From Rhodobium gokarnense (GTDB lineage: Bacteria; Pseudomonadota; Alphaproteobacteria; Rhizobiales; Rhodobiaceae): a stretch of 64,000 bases of DNA. Positions 17,251-25,104 of the stretch are shown here, one piece after another. Both the position numbers and the translations under genes were made by a program. The notes under the pieces are model-generated. The model was not told the DNA's origin, made no database searches, and saw only the letters and a list, made by a program, of their open reading frames with translations. Each line of letters opens with the position of its first letter. Position 1 is the stretch's first letter. The stretch covers positions 62,001-126,000 of the forward strand of contig NZ_JAOQNS010000012.1 in NCBI RefSeq assembly GCF_025961475.1, in the 5' to 3' direction.

Positions 17251-17331
17251 GTCTGTCGCAGAAGCATGCCGGCAAGACGGGCGTTTTGTATCGGTCTGTC
17301 GCAAAATGCCGGCCTGATACGAACCGCGACA
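17251..17331. promoter_or_regulatory. Repeated boxes in the divergent EF-hand/response-regulator promoter
   Basis: GTCTGTCGCA occurs at 17251-17260 and 17294-17303, each followed closely by ATGCCGGC (17266 and 17306). An inverted GCGACA lies at 17326-17331. The duplicated two-part box in a 170-base divergent spacer is a good candidate binding site for the OmpR-type regulator encoded at 17374. Confidence 0.45.
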
Positions 17332-17373
17332 CAATCTTTTTCGATGCCGCCGGCGCCTCGCTATAGTGCGGCC

Positions 17374-18108
17374 ATGACCGAGCAGCCCTTCAGCCCCCAC
17401 GTCCTCGTCGTCGACGACCACCGCGAGATCCGCGATGCGGTCGCGCGCTATCTTGAAAAGAACGGCCTCAGGGTGACCTCGGCGCAAAACGCGGCGGAGA
17501 TGGATGCCTGCCTGAAGGCCGGCCGCTTCGATGTTATCGTGCTCGACGTCATGATGCCGGGCGAGGACGGCCTGTCGGCCGCCAAGCGGCTGACCGCGGC
17601 GGGCGGCCCGCCGATCCTCATGCTGAGCGCGCTGTCGGAGGAGACGGACCGGGTGGTCGGGCTGGAAATCGGCGCCGACGACTACCTCGCCAAGCCCTTC
17701 AGCCCGCGCGAACTGCTGGCGCGCATCAAGGCGATCCTGCGCCGCACGGAGCGGCGCGAACCGCTCGCCGGCAGCCTCGGCGGCCGGCGGCTGGCCTTTG
17801 CCGGCTGGGTGCTGGACACCGACCGGCGCGTCCTCACCCGCGGCGGGGACGACACGGAAGTGAGCCTGACGACGGCGGAATTCAAGCTCCTCACCGTGTT
17901 CCTGGAGCGGCCGCGCTTCGTGTTGTCGCGCGAACAGCTCCTGGACCTGACCAGCGGGCGGACCGCGGAGGTGTTCGACCGCACCATCGACAACCAGGTG
18001 AGCCGCCTCCGGCGCAAGATCGAGCCCACACCGTCAAAGCCGGAGATCATCACCACGGTCCGCGCCGGCGGCTACAGCCTTGCCGCCGATGTCGAGGTGC
18101 TGTCATGA
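17374..18108 (+). CDS. OmpR-family response regulator
   Basis: A 244-residue regulator. The receiver domain has acidic pocket DD (VVDDHRE), phospho-acceptor D58 (VLDVMMPGEDG) and the conserved Lys in DDYLAKPF. A winged-helix output domain ends with NQVSRLRRKIE and TVRAGGYSL. Its stop overlaps the sensor kinase start by ATGA. The flanking Met-rich and multicopper genes suggest a CopR/CusR-like role. Confidence 0.93.
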   Translation: MTEQPFSPHVLVVDDHREIRDAVARYLEKNGLRVTSAQNAAEMDACLKAGRFDVIVLDVMMPGEDGLSAAKRLTAAGGPPILMLSALSEETDRVVGLEIGADDYLAKPFSPRELLARIKAILRRTERREPLAGSLGGRRLAFAGWVLDTDRRVLTRGGDDTEVSLTTAEFKLLTVFLERPRFVLSREQLLDLTSGRTAEVFDRTIDNQVSRLRRKIEPTPSKPEIITTVRAGGYSLAADVEVLS

Positions 18109-19490
18109 AATGGCTCCTGCCGCGCAGCCTTCTCGGGCAACTGGTGCTCTTGATCCTTGCCGCCCTGGTCGCGGCGCAGGCCGTCAGCATCTGGCTGTTT
18201 GCCGACGAGCGCGGCCATGCCCTGCGCGCCGCCATCGGCCTTGAGACGGCGGACCGGGTTGCCACGGTGGTCCGGCTGATCGAACAGGCGCGGCCGGATG
18301 CGCGCGCGGCGATCCTTGCGGCGGCAAGCTCTCCGTCTGCCCGGTTCTCGATCGATGCCGAGCCGGAGGTTTCCGACGGCGACGACGATGCGCCTGGTAT
18401 TGCCGGGCGGATTCGCTCCCTTCTCGGCGACGCGGTGGACCGCGATATCCGGGCCTCGCTCGTGCGGACCGGTCCGGGCGGGCGTTCGGTGGTGCCCCCC
18501 GACATGCCGCGCGGGATGCACCAGCGGATGATGGGCTTCGGGCCAGTGCGGATGCAGGTCTCCGTACCCCTTTCGACGGGCGGCTGGCTGAACATGGCGA
18601 CCCGCGTCCGGCGCCCGGGCCTGCAGCGGCCGCCCGGCTTCCTGCTCACCACCGTGCTGTCGGTCGCCGGCGTCGTCGCCGCGCTTTGGTTCGGGCTCAG
18701 CCGGATCACCGGACCGTTGCGGCGCCTCGCCGTTGCCGCCGACCGGCTCGGGCGCGGCGAGGACTTGCCGCCGCTGCCGGCGTCCGGCCCGCGCGAGGTG
18801 CGGGCGCTGTCGGAGGCGTTCAGCGACATGCAGGACCGGCTGACGCGGCTTATTTCCGACCGCACGCGCATGCTGGCCGCCCTCGGCCACGACCTGCGCT
18901 CGCCGATCACGGCGCTGCGCCTGCGCGCCGAAATGGTCGACGACGCGGAGACGCACGACCGCATGGTCGCCATCCTCGACGAAATGCAGGAGATGGTCGA
19001 GGCGACCCTTGCCTATGCACGGGGCATCGCAAGCGACGAAGAGACGGAGACCGTCGATTTGACGTCCCTCGTCGACGATCTCGCCGCCGAAGTCTCGGAA
19101 GCGGGTCCTTCGGTGACCGTCGAGCCGGCGCCTCCCCTCTCCGTTCGCGCGCGGCGCACGGCCATGCGGCGCGCCCTGCGCAACGTCCTTGAAAACGCCC
19201 AGCGCTATGGCGGCGGTGCGGCCGTCAGGCTGGAGGCGGCCGGCGGCGATGCACGGCTTGTCGTCATGGACGACGGCCCCGGCATCGCCCCGGACGCGCT
19301 GGAGCATGTGTTCGACCCGTTCGTGCGGCTGGAGGCCTCCCGCTCGCGCGAGACCGGCGGCACCGGCCTCGGCCTGTCGATCGCCCGCGACATCCTGCGC
19401 GCCCATGGCGGCGACATAACGCTCGCCAATCGCGCCGAAGGCGGCCTTGCGGCAACGATCGTCGTGCCGCTCGCCCGCGACGGGCACTGA
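18105..19490 (+). CDS. Membrane sensor histidine kinase with Met/His-rich periplasmic segment
   Basis: A 461-residue kinase with TM1 at about 8-32 and TM2 at about 178-198. HAMP is followed by the phospho-acceptor H262 in ALGHDLRSP, then N-box (NVLENAQRY), G1 (DDGPGIAPD) and G2 (GGTGLGLS). The periplasmic loop carries DMPRGMHQRMMGFGPVRM (about residues 133-150), a Met/His cluster like those that bind soft metals. It is coupled to the regulator at 17374 and probably senses copper or silver; this is inference. Confidence 0.92.
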   Translation: MKWLLPRSLLGQLVLLILAALVAAQAVSIWLFADERGHALRAAIGLETADRVATVVRLIEQARPDARAAILAAASSPSARFSIDAEPEVSDGDDDAPGIAGRIRSLLGDAVDRDIRASLVRTGPGGRSVVPPDMPRGMHQRMMGFGPVRMQVSVPLSTGGWLNMATRVRRPGLQRPPGFLLTTVLSVAGVVAALWFGLSRITGPLRRLAVAADRLGRGEDLPPLPASGPREVRALSEAFSDMQDRLTRLISDRTRMLAALGHDLRSPITALRLRAEMVDDAETHDRMVAILDEMQEMVEATLAYARGIASDEETETVDLTSLVDDLAAEVSEAGPSVTVEPAPPLSVRARRTAMRRALRNVLENAQRYGGGAAVRLEAAGGDARLVVMDDGPGIAPDALEHVFDPFVRLEASRSRETGGTGLGLSIARDILRAHGGDITLANRAEGGLAATIVVPLARDGH

Positions 19491-19667
19491 ACCTCAGGAA
19501 AAACATCCAGATCCCTGCAGTGACGGCCCGCGCGCGGATGCCGGTCGCCGTGCCACGCAATCCCGTTTTTCCGCGCCAGAACCCCTCTTGATCTTCCAGT
19601 TACCGGAAGGTCTAGGGTCGCTTCGTGCGAATTCGACGCTTTCGGAACGACGTTGCCGCCGGATCGG

Positions 19668-19853
19668 ATGACAGAGCGAGACACCAAGCAAAGCGCCCTG
19701 ATGCCCGGCTCCATCGGCGCCGATTTTGTCGCGACGTCCCGAAAGATCGGATTTTCCTCGCCGGAACTGCGCGAACTGAACCGCCTCTACGGACGGTTCT
19801 TGCACAGCCGCGCGGGGAGCACATCAACCCCTATGGCAGATGAGGAACGATGA
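19668..19853 (+). CDS. Small hypothetical protein (61 aa) coupled to cytochrome gene
   Basis: This frame begins MTERDTKQSALMPGS and ends TPMADEER, with its TGA inside the ATG of the cytochrome c gene (ATGA). Codon use looks coding over its second half (RKIGFSSPELRELNRLYG). The ribosome site is weak and I recognise no family. It occupies part of the 359-base gap after the sensor kinase; 19491-19667 shows nothing else. Confidence 0.4.
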   Translation: MTERDTKQSALMPGSIGADFVATSRKIGFSSPELRELNRLYGRFLHSRAGSTSTPMADEER

Positions 19854-20257
19854 ACAAGTCCTTCTGGATCATAATGTCAGCCTTCGTCCTGGTGGTCGTC
19901 GGCGTCCGGCTCTATGTCGGCAACAGCACCTCGGACCCGGCCGTCACGATCGTCGACGTCAAGGTGCCGGAGTTCAGCCAGGTCGCCGCCCTCGGCGCGC
20001 GCGACTTTGAGGCCAATTGCGTGTCCTGCCACGGCGAGAACGCAAGCGGCACGGAGAACGGGCCGCCGCTCGTTCACAACATCTACCGGCCCGGCCACCA
20101 TCCGGACTACGCGTTCAGGACGGCCGCCAAGGCGGGCGTTCGGGCGCATCACTGGCGCTTCGGCAACATGCCGCCGCAACCTGAGGTCACGGCAGAGGAG
20201 ATCAATCGCATAATTGTGTATGTGCGTGAGCTTCAAAAGGAAAACGGAATCCTTTAG
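19850..20257 (+). CDS. Membrane-anchored class I c-type cytochrome
   Basis: A 135-residue protein with an N-terminal anchor (about residues 5-23), a heme site CVSCH at 57-61 and a probable axial Met107 in FGNMPPQP. AGGA precedes the ATG. It begins a run of redox genes leading to the multicopper oxidase, and would carry electrons in the periplasm. The short NMPP cytochrome type often shuttles electrons to or from copper enzymes. Confidence 0.88.
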   Translation: MNKSFWIIMSAFVLVVVGVRLYVGNSTSDPAVTIVDVKVPEFSQVAALGARDFEANCVSCHGENASGTENGPPLVHNIYRPGHHPDYAFRTAAKAGVRAHHWRFGNMPPQPEVTAEEINRIIVYVRELQKENGIL

Positions 20258-20266
20258 GGCTCAGCC

Positions 20267-20683
20267 ATGATGCGCCACCGCCGGACACCCCACGGACCGA
20301 AGGCCCGGATGCTGCACAGGCTGATCGTGCTGGCGTCGATGGCCTGCTTCGTGCTTTCCGGCGCGACCTTCACGCATGCCGCGGAGATCCAAACGCATCT
20401 GTCCGGCGACGGCCCTGAGGTTCATGGACAAGAGGTCCACGACCACGCGGTCCACGGCACGTCCGATTGCGGCGGGCATTCCTGCCCCCATCAGCACGGC
20501 AATAAGAAGGACGGCATGGGCGAATCCTCCGTCCATTGCGGCGCTTCCATCCTCGGCATCGTCCCGGTGCATTTCCGCTTCGGCCCCAGCGCCGGCGCCA
20601 TCCACGAGCACGTCCCGGCGGCCGATTTCACCGGCCGGCTCCATGTGCTCGACCCGCCCCCTCCCCGTCTCCTGTCCTCCTAG
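20267..20683 (+). CDS. Secreted His/Cys-containing protein, DUF2946/CopL-like
   Basis: A 138-residue protein with a signal sequence (MLHRLIVLASMACFVLSG...THA, starting at about residue 15). A His-rich stretch (GQEVHDHAVHGTSDCGGHSCPHQHG) and a proline-rich DPPPPRLLSS tail follow. The layout resembles small periplasmic DUF2946 or CopL-type proteins near copper genes, but identity is not certain. It sits 9 bases after a cytochrome gene and before another. Confidence 0.65.
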   Translation: MMRHRRTPHGPKARMLHRLIVLASMACFVLSGATFTHAAEIQTHLSGDGPEVHGQEVHDHAVHGTSDCGGHSCPHQHGNKKDGMGESSVHCGASILGIVPVHFRFGPSAGAIHEHVPAADFTGRLHVLDPPPPRLLSS

Positions 20684-20741
20684 TCGAGAAACGTCGCGGC
20701 CGACAAAGCCGCCTCCCAGACATCAAGACAGGACTCTTATC

Positions 20742-21398
20742 GTGACAAAGAAGACCCTTTTCGCCGGGGGGCTCGTCCCCGCGGCCCTCTCGCTGTCCAT
20801 CGCGGCGGCATTCGCCCATGGCGGCGCCGAAGGCGTCGTCAAGGACCGCATGGACGCCATGAAGGAGATGGGCAAGGCCGTCAAGGCGACGTCCGCCATG
20901 TTCAAGGGCGAAGCGCCTTACGATTTGGCCACCGTCCGGAAAGCGGCAGAGACCATCAACGCCCATTCAGGCGCCGCGCTTGTCAAGATGTTTCCGGAAG
21001 GAACCGACCACGCGCCCTCCGAAGCGCTGCCGAAGATCTGGAACGACCGGGACCGGTTCGAGGACCTCGCCAACCGGCTGAAAGTTCTCAGCGAGGGCCT
21101 TGCCGAGGCGGCCGACAACGGCCCCGGAGAGGACGGCTCCGGCGGCCACATGATGGAGCCCGGCAGCATGATGGGCTCGGACGGCACGATGATGGAGCCG
21201 GGCGCCATGATGGGCGACGGGTCCATGATGGACGGTTCGATGATGGGCGGCCAGTCGATGATGGATGGTTCGATGATGGATGGTTCGGGCATGCCGACGC
21301 CGGAGATGCTGGCCGCCATGCCGGCCGAGGGCGTCTTCAACATGGTCGTCCAGACCTGCTCGTCCTGCCATACCGAGTTCCGGCGCGACAAGGAATGA
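20742..21398 (+). CDS. Class II cytochrome c (c'/c556 type) with a Met-rich insertion
   Basis: A 218-residue secreted cytochrome starting at GTG 20742, with AGGA upstream. After a signal peptide ending AAAFAHG come helices of the c' bundle (about 30-125), then a low-complexity segment at about 136-184 with eight Met-Met pairs (MMEPGSMMG, SMMDGSMMG), then the C-terminal heme motif CSSCH at 206-210. Ordinary family members are about 150 residues without the insert. The insert sits just before the heme helix and could bind Cu(I). The stop overlaps the next gene by ATGA. Confidence 0.85.
   Translation: MTKKTLFAGGLVPAALSLSIAAAFAHGGAEGVVKDRMDAMKEMGKAVKATSAMFKGEAPYDLATVRKAAETINAHSGAALVKMFPEGTDHAPSEALPKIWNDRDRFEDLANRLKVLSEGLAEAADNGPGEDGSGGHMMEPGSMMGSDGTMMEPGAMMGDGSMMDGSMMGGQSMMDGSMMDGSGMPTPEMLAAMPAEGVFNMVVQTCSSCHTEFRRDKE
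21147..21293 (+). repeat. In-frame Met-Met/Gly repeat region inside the cytochrome gene
   Basis: The DNA is a degenerate short repeat built on ATGATG followed by GA(T/C/G)GG(T/C)(T/A)(C/G) units, most regular at 21225-21290, where ATGATGGATGGTTCG recurs. It encodes the Met-rich segment, and it could expand or contract by slipped replication. Confidence 0.7.
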
Positions 21399-22294
21399 AG
21401 ACGGCGATTGGCGTTGCCGCCCTGGTCCTGGTACTCGCCGGCGCCGGGGCGGTCGGGCTGTCGGTCTGGCCGATCGGCACCGCGGTCACGCTCGCCGAGC
21501 GCAACGGCGATGCCCGGCGCGGCGCCTATCTGGCGCGCATGGCCGGCTGCATCGCCTGCCACACGGACGTGAAGGGCGGCGGCAAGCCGCTCGCCGGCGG
21601 GCTGGCGCTCAAGACCCGGTTCGGAACCTTCTTCTCGCCGAACCTGACGCGCGATGCAGACCACGGCATCGGCGGCTGGTCGATCGAGGATTTCGCCCGC
21701 GCCGTGCGCCAGGGCGTGTCGCCGGACGGGGATCCCTACTACCCGGCCTTCCCCTATCCGTTCTACGCGGTGCTGTCCGATAAGGACATCGCCGACCTGT
21801 GGGCCGCGTTCCGGACCGTTCCCGCCGTCGCCGAGCCGTCGAAGCCGCACGAACTATCGTTCCCCTACGGCTTTCGCAGCGGCGTGAAGCTGTGGCGGGC
21901 CGCGTTCCTTTCCGATGCCGGATTGGCGGAAGCGCCGGACCGCAGCGATGCTTGGCGGCGCGGCCGCTACATCGTCAAAGGTCCGGCCCATTGCGGGGCC
22001 TGCCACACGCCGCGCAATTTTGCCGGCGCCCGCGACGCGGAGCTCGCCCTGCACGGCTCGGACGCCCTTCCGGACGGCGGCAAGTCGCCGCCGATCACGA
22101 CGGCCGCCCTCAAACGAAACGGCTGGACGCACAACGACATCGCCTATGCCCTGAAGACCGGCCTTGCGCCCGACGGCGATGCCTTCGGCGGGTCGATGGG
22201 CGACGTCGTCCGCCACGGCACGTCGTTTCTCACCGCGGGCGACCGCAAGGCCATCGCCACCTATCTCCTTGACGAGGACGAAGAACAGCCATGA
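21395..22294 (+). CDS. Diheme c-type cytochrome (alcohol-dehydrogenase cytochrome-subunit type)
   Basis: A 299-residue protein with an N-terminal anchor or signal and two heme sites, CIACH at 52-56 and CGACH at 200-204. The regions around them (GTFFSPNLTRD, GGWSIEDFARAVRQG) match cytochrome subunits of membrane dehydrogenases. Start and stop overlap both neighbours by ATGA, so cytochrome c', this protein and the multicopper oxidase are made together. Confidence 0.9.
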   Translation: MKTAIGVAALVLVLAGAGAVGLSVWPIGTAVTLAERNGDARRGAYLARMAGCIACHTDVKGGGKPLAGGLALKTRFGTFFSPNLTRDADHGIGGWSIEDFARAVRQGVSPDGDPYYPAFPYPFYAVLSDKDIADLWAAFRTVPAVAEPSKPHELSFPYGFRSGVKLWRAAFLSDAGLAEAPDRSDAWRRGRYIVKGPAHCGACHTPRNFAGARDAELALHGSDALPDGGKSPPITTAALKRNGWTHNDIAYALKTGLAPDGDAFGGSMGDVVRHGTSFLTAGDRKAIATYLLDEDEEQP

Positions 22295-23691
22295 CGATCG
22301 ATCGTCGCGCCTTTCTCAAACAAACCGCCGCAGCGTTCGCGGCAGCACCCTTCCTGACGGTCGGCGCCACGGCCGCCGACGGCTTTCGCGAGCTGACGGC
22401 GCGCAAGGCAAAGATCAAGCTCGCCGATCCGGACGGCCCGACGAGCGACCTGTGGGGCTATGACGGCACAGTGCCGGGCCCCATTATCCGGGCCAAACGC
22501 GGCGAAACCCTCCGCATCCGCTTTCGCAACGCGCTCGACGAGCCCACCTCGGTGCACTGGCACGGCATCCGCATCGATAACGCCATGGACGGCGTCTCGG
22601 GCCTCACCCAGGACGCGGTCGAGCCCGGCGAGAGCTTCGACTACGTCTTCACGGTGCCGGATGCCGGAACCTACTGGTACCACGCCCACAACAAGAGCTG
22701 GAACGAGGTCGCGCGCGGCCTCTACGGCCTTCTCGTCGTCGACGAAGACGAGCCGCTTTTTGCGCCGGAGGCCGACATCTCCTTCGTCCTCGACGACTGG
22801 CTCCTTGATGACAGCGGGCGCTTCGATGTGGCGAGCCTCGGCAACATGATGGACTGGAGCCACGGCGGACGCACCGGCAACCGGCTGACCGTCAATGGGG
22901 TGACCCGGCCCGACGTCGCCGTAGAGACCGGGCGCTGGTATCGCGTCCGCCTCCTCAATGCCTGCAATTCGCGCATCCTCTATTTCGACCCCAACCGCGT
23001 CGGCGGCAAAGTCATTGCCTATGACGGCCAGCCCGTCGGCGAGGCACGCAAGCTCGACTACAGCCCGCACCTCATCGGACCGGCGCAACGCGTCGACCTT
23101 GTGTTGACGTTCGACCGGCCGGGGTCGGTGCCGATTTCCCTGGAGACCGAGGACAAGGAGAAGCCGTACCCCTTCGCGACCTTCCGCGTCGCCAATGGAA
23201 GCGCCGCAGCGCCCGCCCTGCCGGCGATCCCCGGGACCGACCTGCCGGTGCCGGACCTTTCCGCGGCAAAGCACTTCAAGCTGTTGATGGAAGGCGGGGC
23301 GATGGGCCGGATCGGCCATCTCACCTATGAGGGCAAGCCGATCACCCGCCAGGTGATGATGGAGTCGCGGCGGATGTGGGGCTTCAACGGCATCACCAAC
23401 TTCCCGGACGAGCCGTTCTTCTCCGTGAAGCGCGGCGAGACCGTCGTCATCGACACGGTCAACCAGACCGCCTTTCCGCACGCCATGCATACCCACGGCC
23501 ACCACTTCCAGGTCATCGACCGCAGCGGCAGCGAGGTCGCGGAAACGCCGTGGCGCGACACCTTCCTGATCGGGCCGGAGCAGACGACACGGATCGCCTT
23601 CGTCGCCGATAATCCCGGCAAATGGCTCTACCACTGCCACATGCTGGAACACGCGGCGGCCGGCATGACGACGTGGTTCGAGGTCACCTGA
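22291..23691 (+). CDS. Tat-exported multicopper oxidase
   Basis: A 466-residue periplasmic oxidase with Tat motif DRRAFLKQ. All four copper-binding blocks are present: HWHGIRIDN (89-), YWYHAH (129-133), HTHGHHF (400-406) and HCHMLEHAAAGM (448-459), the last giving a type 1 Cu site with Met ligand. It would oxidise a phenol, Cu(I) or a protein donor with reduction of O2 to water. Translational coupling to the diheme cytochrome is unusual and suggests they exchange electrons. It resembles CueO/CopA-type and bilirubin-oxidase-type enzymes. Confidence 0.92.
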   Translation: MTIDRRAFLKQTAAAFAAAPFLTVGATAADGFRELTARKAKIKLADPDGPTSDLWGYDGTVPGPIIRAKRGETLRIRFRNALDEPTSVHWHGIRIDNAMDGVSGLTQDAVEPGESFDYVFTVPDAGTYWYHAHNKSWNEVARGLYGLLVVDEDEPLFAPEADISFVLDDWLLDDSGRFDVASLGNMMDWSHGGRTGNRLTVNGVTRPDVAVETGRWYRVRLLNACNSRILYFDPNRVGGKVIAYDGQPVGEARKLDYSPHLIGPAQRVDLVLTFDRPGSVPISLETEDKEKPYPFATFRVANGSAAAPALPAIPGTDLPVPDLSAAKHFKLLMEGGAMGRIGHLTYEGKPITRQVMMESRRMWGFNGITNFPDEPFFSVKRGETVVIDTVNQTAFPHAMHTHGHHFQVIDRSGSEVAETPWRDTFLIGPEQTTRIAFVADNPGKWLYHCHMLEHAAAGMTTWFEVT

Positions 23692-23776
23692 CGACCGCGA
23701 TGCCGGGGCGCCGATCACGGATGTTTGACCGCGATGTCAGTTCGGCCCGGGGGCCGGGATGGGATAGAAGGCGGCC

Positions 23777-24169
23777 ATGAAGAGAAGTGTTGTCGTTCTC
23801 CTGCTGGTCGTTGCCTTGCTCGCCAACGGCGTCGCCCACCGGTTCGCCATGGCCGCGATGCTGCCTTTGGCGACCGTGGCCGGCGTTGGCGATCAGGGTG
23901 CCGGTTCCGGCCGGGACGGGGCCGAACGGCAGGCCCGTGCCACCGGGAAATCCGCCGGCGCGGCCGTGCGGGCGTCGTCCCGCTGCCGGCCCTACACCGG
24001 CGGCCCGGCAATGCCCCGCAGCGCCTGCACGTCCGACCACAGCCTTCCGGCCGGCGACATCGCCGTGCGGACGCGGCAGATCCCGGCGCGTTTCGCGGTC
24101 GCGCAGGTGCGGATGCCGCCGGGGCGCGGCTCACCGCATCCTTTTCATCCCCCGCGCGTTTCCTCCTGA
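23777..24169 (+). CDS. Hypothetical secreted protein (130 aa)
   Basis: The frame starts MKRSVVVLLLVVALLANG, a clear signal peptide, and ends HPFHPPRVSS, like the PPPPRLLSS end of the protein at 20267. Between them is a low-complexity Ala/Gly/Arg-rich part with three Cys. GAAGG lies upstream of the ATG. It may be a second small metal-cluster protein. I do not recognise a family and the middle part is poor in coding features. Confidence 0.45.
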   Translation: MKRSVVVLLLVVALLANGVAHRFAMAAMLPLATVAGVGDQGAGSGRDGAERQARATGKSAGAAVRASSRCRPYTGGPAMPRSACTSDHSLPAGDIAVRTRQIPARFAVAQVRMPPGRGSPHPFHPPRVSS

Positions 24170-24238
24170 GACCTTCGTCCTTCAAGCCCGGCCGGCGCCC
24201 AGCCGTGCCGGAAACCGCGTTGTCTTCAGGAGAGTAGA

Positions 24239-25006
24239 ATGCCCTGCCGAATTGTATCGACCGGCGCCCGACAGACGGGCGACCAGGCCCGGTCGCCCGC
24301 CCCGCACCATGACACCGCCTGCGCCGGAACCGCACCGCCCTCGCCGGCGCGGCGCATGTTCCTCACCGGCAGCGCCAGCGCCGCCGGCCTCTTGCTTGCC
24401 GGCTGCGCCATCCGGCCGCCGCGGCAGCAAGGACCGACCGCCGAAGAACTGACTGAGCGGAATGCGGCCATGATGTACCGGGCGATGCCGGAAGAGCCGT
24501 TCCCGATCCCGGCCGTCGATCTGAAGAAGGTCGATGCGCGGTACTACCGCGCGACCGTGCCGGACCCGACGGGGGCGCCGCCGGGCACGGTCTATGTGGA
24601 TACCGCCAATTTCTATCTCTACCTGGTGCAGGAAAACGGCATGGCCCGGCGCTACGGCGTCGGCCTCGGGCGCGCCGGCTTTGCCTGGTCCGGCCGGGCG
24701 CGGATCGCCTGGAAGAAGGAATGGCCGACCTGGACGCCGCCGGACGAGATGATCGCGCGCCAGCCGGAACTCGCCCCCTACAGCGCCAAGAACGGCGGCA
24801 TGGCGCCGGGGCTCGGCAACCCGCTCGGCGCTCGCGCGCTCTACATCTTTGAGGGTAAGGTCGACACGCTCTACCGCATCCACGGCACGGCGGAGGCCTG
24901 GAGCATCGGCCGTGCCGTCTCCAGCGGCTGCGTGCGGCTCCTCAACCAGGACGTCATCGACCTCTACGACCGTGTCCCGCCCGACACGCCGATCATCGTG
25001 GCGTGA
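24239..25006 (+). CDS. L,D-transpeptidase lipoprotein (YkuD family)
   Basis: A 255-residue cell-wall enzyme that forms 3-3 peptidoglycan crosslinks or attaches proteins. The N-terminal region has an RRMFLTGSASAAG stretch and a lipobox LLAGC with Cys56. The YkuD domain shows H215 (RIHGT) and the catalytic Cys231 in SSGCVRL. A strong AGGAGAG site precedes the ATG. It is an ordinary alphaproteobacterial cell-wall gene with no visible link to the metal cluster. Confidence 0.92.
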   Translation: MPCRIVSTGARQTGDQARSPAPHHDTACAGTAPPSPARRMFLTGSASAAGLLLAGCAIRPPRQQGPTAEELTERNAAMMYRAMPEEPFPIPAVDLKKVDARYYRATVPDPTGAPPGTVYVDTANFYLYLVQENGMARRYGVGLGRAGFAWSGRARIAWKKEWPTWTPPDEMIARQPELAPYSAKNGGMAPGLGNPLGARALYIFEGKVDTLYRIHGTAEAWSIGRAVSSGCVRLLNQDVIDLYDRVPPDTPIIVA

Positions 25007-25104
25007 GGCAGGCGGCGCGTCCGCCGCGACGGACGCGCCTCTTCGCCATCGTTCGGCGGACGGAATCGCGGCCGAGACTAAGGGCGCGGAGCCTTTCGCA
25101 CGGC

